From positions 1-64,000 of the forward strand of contig DATJQI010000043.1 in the NCBI GenBank assembly GCA_035505915.1: 64,000 bases of DNA, given 5' to 3'. Under the pieces are notes generated by a model, which saw only the letters and a list, made by a program, of their open reading frames with translations, had not been told where the DNA came from and made no database searches. This document shows positions 24,405 through 32,616 of the stretch, in pieces (positions within the stretch are counted from its first letter, which is position 1; each line of letters begins with the position of its first letter). The DNA is from 40CM-2-70-7 sp035505915 (lineage in GTDB: Bacteria; Gemmatimonadota; Gemmatimonadetes; Gemmatimonadales; GWC2-71-9). A program made the position numbers and the translations under genes.

Positions 24405-25627
24405 CGGCCTCGCCCTCCGCCATGACCCCGGGACGCGCGCTCACCATCCTGTCGGTGGCGGAGCTCTGCGCCATGGCTCCCTGGTTCAGCGCCTCCGCGG
24501 TCTCGGGGACCCTCGCGCATCTCTGGTCCTTGACCCCCGCCGGCACCGCCTGGCTCACCGTCAGCGTCCAGCTCGGCTTCGTGGCCGGCGCCTTCGTGAG
24601 CAGCGCCCTGGCGCTCGCCGACCTCTGGTCGGCCCGGCGTCTCTTCGCGTGGAGCGCGGTTCTGGCGGGGCTTGCGACGCTGGCGGTCACCGCCGCACCC
24701 GGCGCGAATGCGGCCTTCGCCCTGCGGTTCCTCACCGGCGCGGCCCTGGCCGGCGCTTACCCGCCGGGCATGAAGATCGTGGCCGGATGGTTTCGCGAAG
24801 GGCGGGGGACCGCCATCGGAATCATGGTCGGCGCGCTCACCCTGGGATCCGCCTTCCCGCACCTCGTCCGGTGGGCCGTCCCGCCGGACGCCTGGAAGCT
24901 CGTGCTCACCGTCGCGGCCCTTTCGGCCGGGGTGGGCGCGCTCTTGATCCTGCTCCTTCCCGGTGACGGGCCGTTCGCCGCGCCGTCACCACGGTTCTCC
25001 TGGAGCGCGGTGCCGCAGATTCTCAGGCGCCCCGCCGTCCGCCTGGCCAACCTCGGCTACCTGGGCCACATGTGGGAGCTGTACGCGATGTGGACGTGGA
25101 CCGCGGCGTTCGTCACGGCCAGCGAGGCCGCGCGCAATCCGGTGGCGGCTTCCGCCTCGATGCCCGCGCTCGTCACCTTCGCGGTCGTGGCCGCCGGGGC
25201 TCCGGGGTGCTGGCTCGGCGGCGTGCTCGCGGATCGGTGGGGGCGCACCCGGACCACCAGCGCGGCGATGCTGATCTCCGGACTCTGTTGCGTCCTCGCC
25301 GGCGCCGTGTTCGGGCGCCCGCCGATTCTCCTCATTCCCCTGTTGCTCGTATGGGGCGTCGCGGTCGTGGCCGATTCCGCGCAGTTCTCGACCGCCATCA
25401 GCGAGCTGGCGCCCGCCGAATACGTGGGCACCGCGCTGACCCTGCAGACCAGCCTCGGGTTTCTCCTGACTTGCGTCACGATCTTCCTGCTCCCCACCGT
25501 CGCCGCGCGGATGGGATGGCGGTGGGCGATGGCGATTCTGGCCCTGGGTCCCGCCGCCGGCATCTGGGCCATGCAGGTCCTTGGGCGCCGTCCCGAAGCG
25601 CGCCTTCTGGCGGGAGGCCTGGGCTGA
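24401..25627 (+). CDS. MFS transporter
   Basis: The product is about 408 residues with roughly twelve hydrophobic segments and an MFS-like loop between helices 8 and 9 (LADRWGRTRT). It belongs to the major facilitator superfamily; the substrate is not evident. The start could be GTG 24401, overlapping the Nif3 stop as GTGA, or ATG 24422 (MTPGRALTILS). GTG is chosen because GTGA couplings recur in this genome, and neither site has a clear Shine-Dalgarno. Confidence 0.82.
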   Translation: MTASPSAMTPGRALTILSVAELCAMAPWFSASAVSGTLAHLWSLTPAGTAWLTVSVQLGFVAGAFVSSALALADLWSARRLFAWSAVLAGLATLAVTAAPGANAAFALRFLTGAALAGAYPPGMKIVAGWFREGRGTAIGIMVGALTLGSAFPHLVRWAVPPDAWKLVLTVAALSAGVGALLILLLPGDGPFAAPSPRFSWSAVPQILRRPAVRLANLGYLGHMWELYAMWTWTAAFVTASEAARNPVAASASMPALVTFAVVAAGAPGCWLGGVLADRWGRTRTTSAAMLISGLCCVLAGAVFGRPPILLIPLLLVWGVAVVADSAQFSTAISELAPAEYVGTALTLQTSLGFLLTCVTIFLLPTVAARMGWRWAMAILALGPAAGIWAMQVLGRRPEARLLAGGLG

Positions 25628-26604
25628 CGCCGTCCCACCACGCGCCCGGAGGCGGCTTCCAGAACCCCGGCCAGGAGCAGATCACCGCGCGGCTGGGGAG
25701 CCTGCTCAAGTGGAAGCTGATCGACCGGACTCCGCGGAAGCCCCTCGCCGGTCCGCTGCCCCGGGCGACGCCCTCGTTCGCGAGCCCGCGGGCCGGGCCG
25801 GGGAAAACGTCGGTCACCTGGGTGGGGCACTCGAGCTTTCTGCTGCAGCTCGGCGGCGTGAACGTCCTCACCGATCCGGTCTGGAGCGAGCGCGCCTCTC
25901 CCGTACAGTGGGCCGGCCCCCGCCGGCTCTCGCCCCCGGGCGTGCCGTTCGAGCGGTTGCCTCCGATCGACCTGGTCGTCCAATCCCACAATCACTACGA
26001 CCATCTCGATGACACGACCGTCCGCCGGCTCGTGGCCGCGAACCCGGGGGCCCGCTGGGTCGCGCCGCTGGGCGTGGGGGCATTCCTGCGGGACCGGGGG
26101 GCCCGGCTGGTCACCGAACACGACTGGTGGGACGCGACGGACGCCGCCGGCCTGCGGGTGACCGCCGTCCCCGCTCAGCACTTCTCGGGGCGCGGCTTCC
26201 GGGACCGCAATCAGTCACTCTGGTGCGGCTGGGCCCTCCAGACCGATGCGGTGAGTGTGTACTTCGCGGGTGACACCGGCTACCCGGCCGCCTTCGGGGA
26301 CATCGGGGAGCGGCTGGGCCCGTTCGACGTCGCGCTCTTGCCCGTGGGCGCGTACGAGCCGCGGTGGTTCATGCGGCCGGTGCACATGAATCCCGAAGAA
26401 GCGGTGCGGGCGTACCGCGATCTGCACCGGCTCCACGGGTCCGAGCGGCGGGGAATCTTCGTGCCGATGCACTGGGGCACCTTCCGTCTCACCGACGAGC
26501 CCGTCGAAGAGCCGCCCCTGCTCACGGCGCAGCATTGGCGCGAGGCCGGACTCCCCGACGCCAACCTGTGGCGGCTGGCTCACGGAGAAACCCGGGAGCG
26601 TTAG
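25624..26604 (+). CDS. Metallo-beta-lactamase-fold hydrolase (UlaG/NAPE-PLD-like), probable CTG start
   Basis: The MBL-fold motif SHNHYDHLDD with later metal ligands (QHFSGR, FAGDTGY, PMHWGTF) identifies a zinc hydrolase of the group containing NAPE-type phospholipase D and UlaG-like lactonases. VTWVGHSSFLLQLGG is the conserved first strand. Conserved sequence starts at HHAPGGGFQNPG, only a few codons after a CTG at 25624 that overlaps the MFS stop as CTGA. No ATG, GTG or TTG lies between that CTG and the domain. The only other in-frame choices are ATG 25516 or GTG 25522, deep inside the MFS gene. The product is about 326 residues. The stop overlaps the convergent small gene by 3 nt. Confidence 0.85.
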   Translation: MTPSHHAPGGGFQNPGQEQITARLGSLLKWKLIDRTPRKPLAGPLPRATPSFASPRAGPGKTSVTWVGHSSFLLQLGGVNVLTDPVWSERASPVQWAGPRRLSPPGVPFERLPPIDLVVQSHNHYDHLDDTTVRRLVAANPGARWVAPLGVGAFLRDRGARLVTEHDWWDATDAAGLRVTAVPAQHFSGRGFRDRNQSLWCGWALQTDAVSVYFAGDTGYPAAFGDIGERLGPFDVALLPVGAYEPRWFMRPVHMNPEEAVRAYRDLHRLHGSERRGIFVPMHWGTFRLTDEPVEEPPLLTAQHWREAGLPDANLWRLAHGETRER

Positions 26605-26867
26605 TCGGCGACGGGCACCACGAAGCGGACCGTGATGGTCTCCGCGGTCTGCGGCTCCACCACGCAGAAGCAGTCTCTCCCGATGATCCGCTTGACCCCC
26701 AGCACTTCAGCCTCGGCGATTCCCGGAACGTCGCGATACACGATCTCGATGGTGCGCGCGTCGATCTGACGGAACTTGACGGGGCGCTCGCGCAGCCGGT
26801 GATGGGGGTCCACCAGGCGAAGTCCCTCCTCGAGGCGGCGCCGCAAGGCCTCCGTATCGGGTATCAC
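26601..26867 (-). CDS. Conserved small protein of unknown function, 88 residues
   Basis: I do not recognise this protein. It reads as a mixed alpha/beta fold: an N-terminal helix (TEALRRRLEEGLRL), then beta-rich sequence ending FCVVEPQTAETITVRF. One Cys pair is close together (GRDCFCVV). The start overlaps the queG stop in ATGA, so it is the last gene of a three-gene minus-strand operon. Its stop overlaps the stop of the convergent MBL gene. Codon use matches neighbouring genes, which supports it being real. Confidence 0.7.
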   Translation of the reverse strand: MIPDTEALRRRLEEGLRLVDPHHRLRERPVKFRQIDARTIEIVYRDVPGIAEAEVLGVKRIIGRDCFCVVEPQTAETITVRFVVPVAD

Positions 26868-27808
26868 GCCAGGGCCCGCGCGTTGCGGCGCATGCCGGCC
26901 AGACCGGCGCGCGCGAAGGGCGTATCACCGTACCGTCGGGTGAACTCCCCGTCGTCGAGCGTCTCGAAGAGTGCCGGGTCGGGCGCCTCGAGCTCGGGCC
27001 GGGGGGCGAGCTCCGGGTCTCGCGCGACGTCCGCGAACCGCTCGTTCCACGGGCATACGTTCTGGCAGACGTCGCAGCCGAAGAGCCAGTCCCTGCTGAG
27101 CTCCGCTTCGGCGCCGGTGAGCTCTCCCCGTCTCTCGATGGTCACGTACGAGATGCAGCGCCGCGCGTCCAGGGTCCGGGCTTCCACGAAGGCGGCGGTG
27201 GGACAGGCGTCGAGGCATCGTGTGCAGGTGCCGCAGCGATCCATCTCGAACGGCAGGTCGGGATCGAGATCGGCGTCGGTGAGCACCACACCGATGAAGG
27301 TGAACGAGCCGAGCTCGGGGCGGATGAGCATCGTGTTCTTGCCGACCCAGCCGAGGCCCGCACGCTGGGCCAGCTCGCGCTCCGGAACGGGCCCGGCATC
27401 CACGTAGGCGCGGGACGTGGAGCCCGGCACCAGCCTCCCGATCTCTTCGGCCAGCGCCGCGAGACGCCGGCCGAGAACCAGGTGGTAGTCGGTCGACCAC
27501 GCGTATTGCGCCACCCGGGCGGTCGAGAGCGGCGCGGGTCCATGGTAGTAGTTGGTGAGCGTGACGACGGCGCGGCGGGCGCCCGGCAGGACGAGGCCCG
27601 GATCCTTGCGTTTCGCGGCCTGGCGGTTCAGGTAGGTCATCGTTCCGCCGTATCCGGCCGCCAGCCACCGGTCGATGAAATTCCCGTGCGCGCTCGGCTC
27701 GAGCGTGGCGATGCCAACCGCCGCGAAGCCCAGCGCAAGCGCCCGCGTCTTTACGCCTTCGCGCGACGCCTTTCCTTGACGCTGGGGCTCGACGCCTTGC
27801 GGGGTCAA
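26864..27808 (-). CDS. queG: Epoxyqueuosine reductase QueG
   Basis: QueG carries out the last step of queuosine tRNA modification, reducing epoxyqueuosine with a cobalamin and two [4Fe-4S] clusters. The 314-residue protein has GWVGKNTMLI, the ferredoxin-like cluster motif CGTCTRCLDACPTAAF and the second set CDVCQNVCPW, as in QueG. It lacks the C-terminal HEAT extension found in some longer members. It overlaps both neighbours by 4 nt, so all three genes on this strand are probably one operon. Other queuosine genes are not in the window. Confidence 0.95.
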   Translation of the reverse strand: MTPQGVEPQRQGKASREGVKTRALALGFAAVGIATLEPSAHGNFIDRWLAAGYGGTMTYLNRQAAKRKDPGLVLPGARRAVVTLTNYYHGPAPLSTARVAQYAWSTDYHLVLGRRLAALAEEIGRLVPGSTSRAYVDAGPVPERELAQRAGLGWVGKNTMLIRPELGSFTFIGVVLTDADLDPDLPFEMDRCGTCTRCLDACPTAAFVEARTLDARRCISYVTIERRGELTGAEAELSRDWLFGCDVCQNVCPWNERFADVARDPELAPRPELEAPDPALFETLDDGEFTRRYGDTPFARAGLAGMRRNARALA

Positions 27809-28071
27809 AGCCCCATCGTCTCCCGCCGCCAGCGCGCGAAGTTGACGACGTCGTCGACGGGCGGAATGGCGTTCTCGTCGCCGTACGCGGTGAACATCCG
27901 CCAGCGCAGGTACTCGCGGGGCGGCAGGGGAAGAAACGGGAAGCGGTGGAGCCAGTCACGGGCGCGGAAGCTCCACGCCAGGCGGAGGAGGTCGAGGGCC
28001 AGCCGGGGCCGGACGGCGGCGCGCGCGCCGAGGCGGAAATAGAACGCGGGCCAACTCGCGGGAGCCTGCAT
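27805..28071 (-). CDS. Conserved small protein of unknown function, 88 residues
   Basis: I do not recognise a family with certainty. The sequence is rich in aromatic and basic residues (FRARDWLHRFPFLPLPPREY, then LRWRMFTAYGDENAIPPVDD) and ends in ARWRRETMGL. The conserved-looking YGDE and PPV segments and coding-type third-position GC support a real gene. It is the first gene of the queG operon, overlapping queG by 4 nt. Its ATG at 28071 lies within CATG, so an unused ATG for the opposite gene sits at 28070. The function is unknown, but the tight linkage suggests a role near queG. Confidence 0.7.
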   Translation of the reverse strand: MQAPASWPAFYFRLGARAAVRPRLALDLLRLAWSFRARDWLHRFPFLPLPPREYLRWRMFTAYGDENAIPPVDDVVNFARWRRETMGL

Positions 28072-28079
28072 GCGCCTCG

Positions 28080-28085
28080 TATATT
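28080..28085 (+). promoter_or_regulatory. Candidate -10 box of the aminotransferase gene
   Basis: TATATT ends 8 nt before ATG 28094, with no Shine-Dalgarno between. This is the same spacing as at tetR and the first kinase, suggesting a leaderless transcript. No -35 match is visible. Confidence 0.35.
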
Positions 28086-28093
28086 TCGAGTCT

Positions 28094-29272
28094 ATGACGC
28101 TCGCCAGCGGGCGCGCCGCGCGTCCCGACCTCTCAGGTACTCCGTCCCTGGCGCGCTACCGCAGCGAATTTCCGGTTTTCCGGGACACCGTCTACCTGAA
28201 CACCTGCTCCTTGGGCCCGCTCGGAGAGCGCTCCCGGCGGAAAGTTACCGAATTCCTGGATACCTGGGAAAAACGGGGGGCGTCGGCGTGGTACGACGTG
28301 TGGTGGGAGGCCCTGGCCGATCTGCGGGGCCGCTACGCCCGCCTGGTCGGCGCCCGGTCCACGGAAATCGCGCTCGCGCCCAGCATCTCGGTGGCCGTCG
28401 GCACCGTGGCGGGAGCGGTCGACTACCGCGCGCGGCCCAAAGTCGTCGTCACGGCGCTCGATTTTCCCACGGTCGCCTACCAGTGGCTCGCCCGTCGCCC
28501 GCAGGGTGTCGAGGTGGTGGTCGTGGAGAGCCCCGACGGCGTCACGGTGCCGGTCGACGCCATCGCGCGCGCGGTGGACGACCGGACCGCGCTCGTCGCC
28601 ACCTCCCACGTGTTCTTCACCACCGGCGCGATTCAGGATCTTCGGGCCGTAGCGGACGCGGCTCACGCGCGGGGTGCGCGGTGTCTGGTGGACGCCTATC
28701 ACTCGGTGGGGCAGATCCCCGTGGACGTCCGCGCGGCGGACGTGGACTTCCTCGTCGCCGGCGGGCTCAAGTGGTTGCTGGGCGGCCCGGGCGTCGTCTT
28801 CCTCTACGTGAAGGAACCCCTGGCCCGGACCCTCGAGCCCACGCTCGCGGGGTGGTTCGGCCACCGGGATCAGTTCGCCTTCGACTCCCGCTCCCTCGCC
28901 TGGCACGAGGACGCCCGGCGCTTCGAGCTGGGCACTCCCGCGCTGGCGGCCATTTACGCGCAGCTGGGCGGCCTCGAGTACATCGAGGAGATCGGCGTCC
29001 CCCGGATCCGGGAGGCCTCGGCGGCGTTGGCCGAGGACTTGATCGCCCGGGCCCGGGACCGCGGGTGGCGTCCCCGCGTGGCCGGGAGTGCCGCGGAGCG
29101 TTCCGCCATCGTGACCCTGCCGGTCGCCGATCCCCACGCCGCGGTCCGGCGCCTCGCGGACGCGCATATCATCGCGGACGCCCGTCCCGGGCATGTCCGG
29201 CTCTCTCCTTTCTTCTATAACGCGCAGGACGATCATGTCGCCGCCATCGAGCAACTTGCCCTCGACCACTGA
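28094..29272 (+). CDS. Class V aminotransferase (kynureninase-like)
   Basis: The protein is 392 residues from ATG 28094, or 400 from an ATG at 28070 that overlaps the divergent gene's start codon. It is a PLP fold type I enzyme with YLNTCSLGPL near the N-terminus, LVDAYHSVGQIPVDV with the PLP aspartate, and the lysine in GGLKWLLGGPG. Such class V enzymes include desulfurases, kynureninases and amino acid epimerases. The reaction here cannot be assigned. It heads the plus-strand run that goes on to the LOG and deoxyhypusine-synthase-like genes. Confidence 0.85.
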   Translation: MTLASGRAARPDLSGTPSLARYRSEFPVFRDTVYLNTCSLGPLGERSRRKVTEFLDTWEKRGASAWYDVWWEALADLRGRYARLVGARSTEIALAPSISVAVGTVAGAVDYRARPKVVVTALDFPTVAYQWLARRPQGVEVVVVESPDGVTVPVDAIARAVDDRTALVATSHVFFTTGAIQDLRAVADAAHARGARCLVDAYHSVGQIPVDVRAADVDFLVAGGLKWLLGGPGVVFLYVKEPLARTLEPTLAGWFGHRDQFAFDSRSLAWHEDARRFELGTPALAAIYAQLGGLEYIEEIGVPRIREASAALAEDLIARARDRGWRPRVAGSAAERSAIVTLPVADPHAAVRRLADAHIIADARPGHVRLSPFFYNAQDDHVAAIEQLALDH

Positions 29273-29978
29273 AGACGAACGACTGCTCGCCGCGCCCGCC
29301 GTCAACGAGCGGCGGTCGTTCACCCATTCCGATCCCTGGCGGGTGCTCCGGATCATGGGGGAGTTCGTCGAAGGCTTCGACACCCTCCACGACATCCGGA
29401 ACGCCGTCACGATCTTCGGGTCGGCCCGTACCAAGGGGAACGACGCGGAGTACGAGAAGGCCGTCGAGACGGCCAAGCTCCTGGCCCGGGAGGGCTTCCC
29501 CGTCATCACCGGCGGCGGCCCCGGCATCATGGAGGCGGCCAACCGGGGCGCCCAGGAGGGGAACGGGCTCTCGATCGGCTGCAACATCGAGCTGCCCTTC
29601 GAGCAGCACCTCAATCCCTACGTCGAACGGTCCATCAACTTCCGGTACTTCTTCGTCCGGAAGACGATGTTCGTGAAGTACTCGACCGCCTTCGTGGTCT
29701 TCCCCGGGGGGTTCGGGACCCTGGACGAGCTGTTCGAGGCCCTGACGCTCATTCAGACCGGGAAGGTCAAGCATTTCCCGGTGGTTCTGATGGGGCGCCA
29801 GTACTGGGGCGGCTTGATCGACTGGCTGCGTGACCGGGTGGCCGGAGAAGGGAAGATCGCCACCCAGGATCTCGAGCTCTTGCACGTGACCGACGACCCG
29901 GCGGATGCGGTCCGCTGGATCACCAAGGCGCGGGAGCGGCGCACCCTGGCCCACGCCGCCCCCACCCACAACCCCTAA
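29235..29978 (+). CDS. LOG-family protein (TIGR00730-like)
   Basis: The Rossmann-fold LOG family carries the motif PGGFGTLDELFE with GGGPGIMEAANRGA; both are intact. Known members cleave the base from nucleoside 5-prime monophosphates (cytokinin activation or purine/pyrimidine nucleosidase). The start is set at ATG 29235 (MSPPSSNLPSTTEDERLL), with an AGGA site 5 nt upstream; an upstream ATG at 29193 would lengthen it by 14 residues. The gene overlaps the aminotransferase end by 38 nt. The next gene begins right after the TAA. Confidence 0.9.
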   Translation: MSPPSSNLPSTTEDERLLAAPAVNERRSFTHSDPWRVLRIMGEFVEGFDTLHDIRNAVTIFGSARTKGNDAEYEKAVETAKLLAREGFPVITGGGPGIMEAANRGAQEGNGLSIGCNIELPFEQHLNPYVERSINFRYFFVRKTMFVKYSTAFVVFPGGFGTLDELFEALTLIQTGKVKHFPVVLMGRQYWGGLIDWLRDRVAGEGKIATQDLELLHVTDDPADAVRWITKARERRTLAHAAPTHNP

Positions 29979-31124
29979 GTGACGAATCCGATGACTCGAT
30001 CTCAGTATCTCCGCGGCGCGCGCATCGACCCCCGCCCCATTTCCGGGAAGGAGACCGTGGCGGAGCTGGTGGACAACGCGTTTCTCGCGTACAACGCCGG
30101 ACGGCTCCACGAAGGGTGCCGCCTGTTCGTGGAACGGATGCTCGCGCCCGACTGCACCGTCGGTATGAGCCTCACCGGGGCGATGACGCCCGCGGGGCTC
30201 GGGATGTCCACCATCATCCCGCTCCTCGAAGCGGGGTTCGTCGACTGGATCGTCTCCACCGGCGCGAACCTCTACCACGACTCGCATTTCGGCCTGGGCC
30301 TCGCGATGCACCAGGGCACGCCGTTCATCGACGACGTGGAGCTCCGCGAAGAGGGCGTGGTCCGCATCTACGACATCTTCTTCGACTACGAGGTTCTGCT
30401 CTCGACCGACGCCTACATCCGCGAGGTCTCGGCCGGCCCCGAGTTCCAGCGGTCCATGAGCACCGCGGAGTACCACTACCTCCTGGGCGGCTACATCCTG
30501 GAGCGCGAAAAGAAGCTCGGGATCTCGCGGAAGTCCGTGCTCGGCGTCGCCCACCAGTGCGGCGTGCCCATCTACACGTCGAGCCCCGGCGACTCGTCCA
30601 TCGGGATGAACGTCGCCGAGCAGGCGCTGGCGGGCTCGAAGCTGCGCTACGACGTGTCGGCGGACGTGAACGAGACGGCCGCGATCGTGTACGCCGCGAA
30701 GGGCGGCGCGGGGACCAGCGGTGTGCTCATCGTCGGCGGGGGCAGCCCCAAGAACTTCGTCCTGCAGACCGAGCCCCAGATCCAGGAGGTGCTCGGCATC
30801 AGCGAGAAGGGCCACGACTACTTCCTGCAGCTCACCGACGCCCGCCCCGACACCGGCGGGCTGTCGGGCGCCACGCCGGCCGAGGCGGTCAGCTGGGGCA
30901 AGATCGATCCCGAAAAGCTCCCCGGCACGGTGGTCTGCTATCTGGACAACACCGTCGCCCTCCCGGTGGTGACCGCGTACGCGCTCGCCAAACGGCAGCC
31001 GCGTCCCCTCAAGCGTCTCTACGACCGCCGCGCGGCGATGATGGCGGACCTCATGAAGGCCTACGACCAGGCCCGGAAGTCGCGCGACCAGCGCGCGGAG
31101 GCCGCCACTGGCGGACGCTCGTAA
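29979..31124 (+). CDS. Deoxyhypusine-synthase-family protein
   Basis: This 381-residue protein shows the family core: an N-terminal GMSLTGAMTPAGLGM with the NAD-fold glycines, IVSTGANLYHDSHFGLG, and GGGSPKNFVLQTEP with Lys258 at the position of the catalytic lysine in eukaryotic enzymes. Eukaryotic members transfer aminobutyl from spermidine to eIF5A. Bacteria lack eIF5A hypusine, and bacterial homologues are thought to act in polyamine conversion (for example, homospermidine-type reactions). It starts at GTG 29979 immediately after the LOG stop, or at ATG 29991. The neighbourhood has no other polyamine gene. Confidence 0.88.
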   Translation: MTNPMTRSQYLRGARIDPRPISGKETVAELVDNAFLAYNAGRLHEGCRLFVERMLAPDCTVGMSLTGAMTPAGLGMSTIIPLLEAGFVDWIVSTGANLYHDSHFGLGLAMHQGTPFIDDVELREEGVVRIYDIFFDYEVLLSTDAYIREVSAGPEFQRSMSTAEYHYLLGGYILEREKKLGISRKSVLGVAHQCGVPIYTSSPGDSSIGMNVAEQALAGSKLRYDVSADVNETAAIVYAAKGGAGTSGVLIVGGGSPKNFVLQTEPQIQEVLGISEKGHDYFLQLTDARPDTGGLSGATPAEAVSWGKIDPEKLPGTVVCYLDNTVALPVVTAYALAKRQPRPLKRLYDRRAAMMADLMKAYDQARKSRDQRAEAATGGRS

Positions 31125-31143
31125 CAGCGGAGCCTCGACGGTC

Positions 31144-32616
31144 GTGGGTCCCCGGACGTACGCGGCGTACGTCCTGGGACTCCTCACGCTGATCAATCTC
31201 CTCAACTACCTCGACCGCAACGTCGTCTTCGCCGTCTTCGAGCCCGTCAAGCGGGAGCTGCACGTCACCGACCAGCAGCTCGGCTGGCTGGGCTCCGCCT
31301 ACATCATCGTCCTGTCGATCTGCTCCATCCCCTTCGGGGTCCTCAGCGACCTGAAATCCCGGCGCACCGTCATCGCCTGGAGCCTGGGATGCTGGAGCGT
31401 CTTCACCGCGGCGGGGGGCTTCGTCCGGGGGTTCGGGCAGCTGATGACCAGTCGCGCCCTGGTGGGCGTCGGAGAGGCGGGCTACGCGCCGGCGTCGCAG
31501 GCCATCATCGCCGACTACTACAAGGGACGGGCCCGGGCCTTCGCCCTGGGCGTCTATTCGGTGGGCACGGCCCTGGGCGGCATCCTCGGGATCTGGCTCG
31601 GCGGCGTGATCGCGGTGAAGTACGGGTGGCGATGGGCCTTCATCGTGATGGGCGTGCCGGGGCTGGTCCTCACGGTCCTGGCGGCGCGGATCCGGGAAGT
31701 GAATCAGCGCGCCCCGACGCCGGTACGGGAAACGATGCGCCGGTGGTACCGCGCCGGCGTGCGGCGGGCCGTGCGGTACGTCATGCCGGTCGCGGCGCTG
31801 TCGGCGGCGGGAGCCGCCGCGGCGACCATCATGGATCTCAGCTTCGGACTCTCGTTCGAGATGTCGATGGCGGTGTTCGGCGCGTTCGTCGCCGCCGGAC
31901 TGGTCTGGACCGTCGCGCGGCTCGTCCCCGTGGCGGTGCGCCGGACCGCCGAGGCGGGGGACGTGGCGGCGTCCGCGTACGAGGACTTCATCGAGGCGGC
32001 CACGGTCGTCCTGCGCACGCCCACCCTCATCTGGATCTTCCTCGGCGGCGCGATGGTGACGTTCGCGGTCAACGGGCTGATCGCCTGGGCCGCGACGTTC
32101 ATGGACCGGGTGCACCGGTTGTCGGTCCCGGACTTCAGCGCCCGGTACGGGACCTGGGCGGTCGCGGGCGGCGTGCTCGGCGTCCTGGTGGGCGGGAGGC
32201 TGGGCGACTGGCTGCAGCTGCGCTGGAAGGGCGGCCGGGTGGCGGCTTCGGGCGCCGGCTTCATTCTGGCGGGCCCCCTCGTGGTCTGGCTCCTGGTTTC
32301 CGGGAGTTTACGGGGCTTCGCGCCGCTCCTGTTCGGCATTTACTTCTTCTACACCTGGTACAACGGGCCCCTCGCCGCCGTGATCTTCGACGTGGTCCCG
32401 GCCGCGGTGCGGGCGTCGGTGACGGGGGCGTTCGTGCTCTTCTCGCATCTCGCGGGGGACGCGCTGGCGCCTCCGCTCGTGGGATATCTCTCCGACACCA
32501 CGGGCAGCATTCAGACCGCGATGATGGTGCTCCCGCTGGCGGGCGTGGTAGGAGGATGTGTGATCCTGGTGGCGTTGAAGACGGTGACGGCCGACATGCG
32601 GCGCGTGAGCCAATGA
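31144..32616 (+). CDS. MFS transporter, spinster-like, with a mid-protein insert
   Basis: The 490-residue protein has about 12 MFS helices plus a central extra stretch: residues about 205-260 contain two additional hydrophobic segments (YVMPVAALSAAGAAAATIMD and AVFGAFVAAGLVWTVARLV) that enlarge the normal loop between the two six-helix halves. LSDLKSRRTVIAWSL and GEAGYAPASQAIIADYY are family signatures of spinster-type lipid/sphingolipid transporters. Substrate unknown. The GTG start lies 19 nt after the previous stop. The stop overlaps the next gene's ATG. Confidence 0.85.
   Translation: MGPRTYAAYVLGLLTLINLLNYLDRNVVFAVFEPVKRELHVTDQQLGWLGSAYIIVLSICSIPFGVLSDLKSRRTVIAWSLGCWSVFTAAGGFVRGFGQLMTSRALVGVGEAGYAPASQAIIADYYKGRARAFALGVYSVGTALGGILGIWLGGVIAVKYGWRWAFIVMGVPGLVLTVLAARIREVNQRAPTPVRETMRRWYRAGVRRAVRYVMPVAALSAAGAAAATIMDLSFGLSFEMSMAVFGAFVAAGLVWTVARLVPVAVRRTAEAGDVAASAYEDFIEAATVVLRTPTLIWIFLGGAMVTFAVNGLIAWAATFMDRVHRLSVPDFSARYGTWAVAGGVLGVLVGGRLGDWLQLRWKGGRVAASGAGFILAGPLVVWLLVSGSLRGFAPLLFGIYFFYTWYNGPLAAVIFDVVPAAVRASVTGAFVLFSHLAGDALAPPLVGYLSDTTGSIQTAMMVLPLAGVVGGCVILVALKTVTADMRRVSQ

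Noticed and set aside
28070..28093. ATG 28070 as start of the aminotransferase
   Set aside because: It overlaps the start codon of the divergent gene (CATG) and would place the -10-like box inside the coding region; ATG 28094 is preferred.
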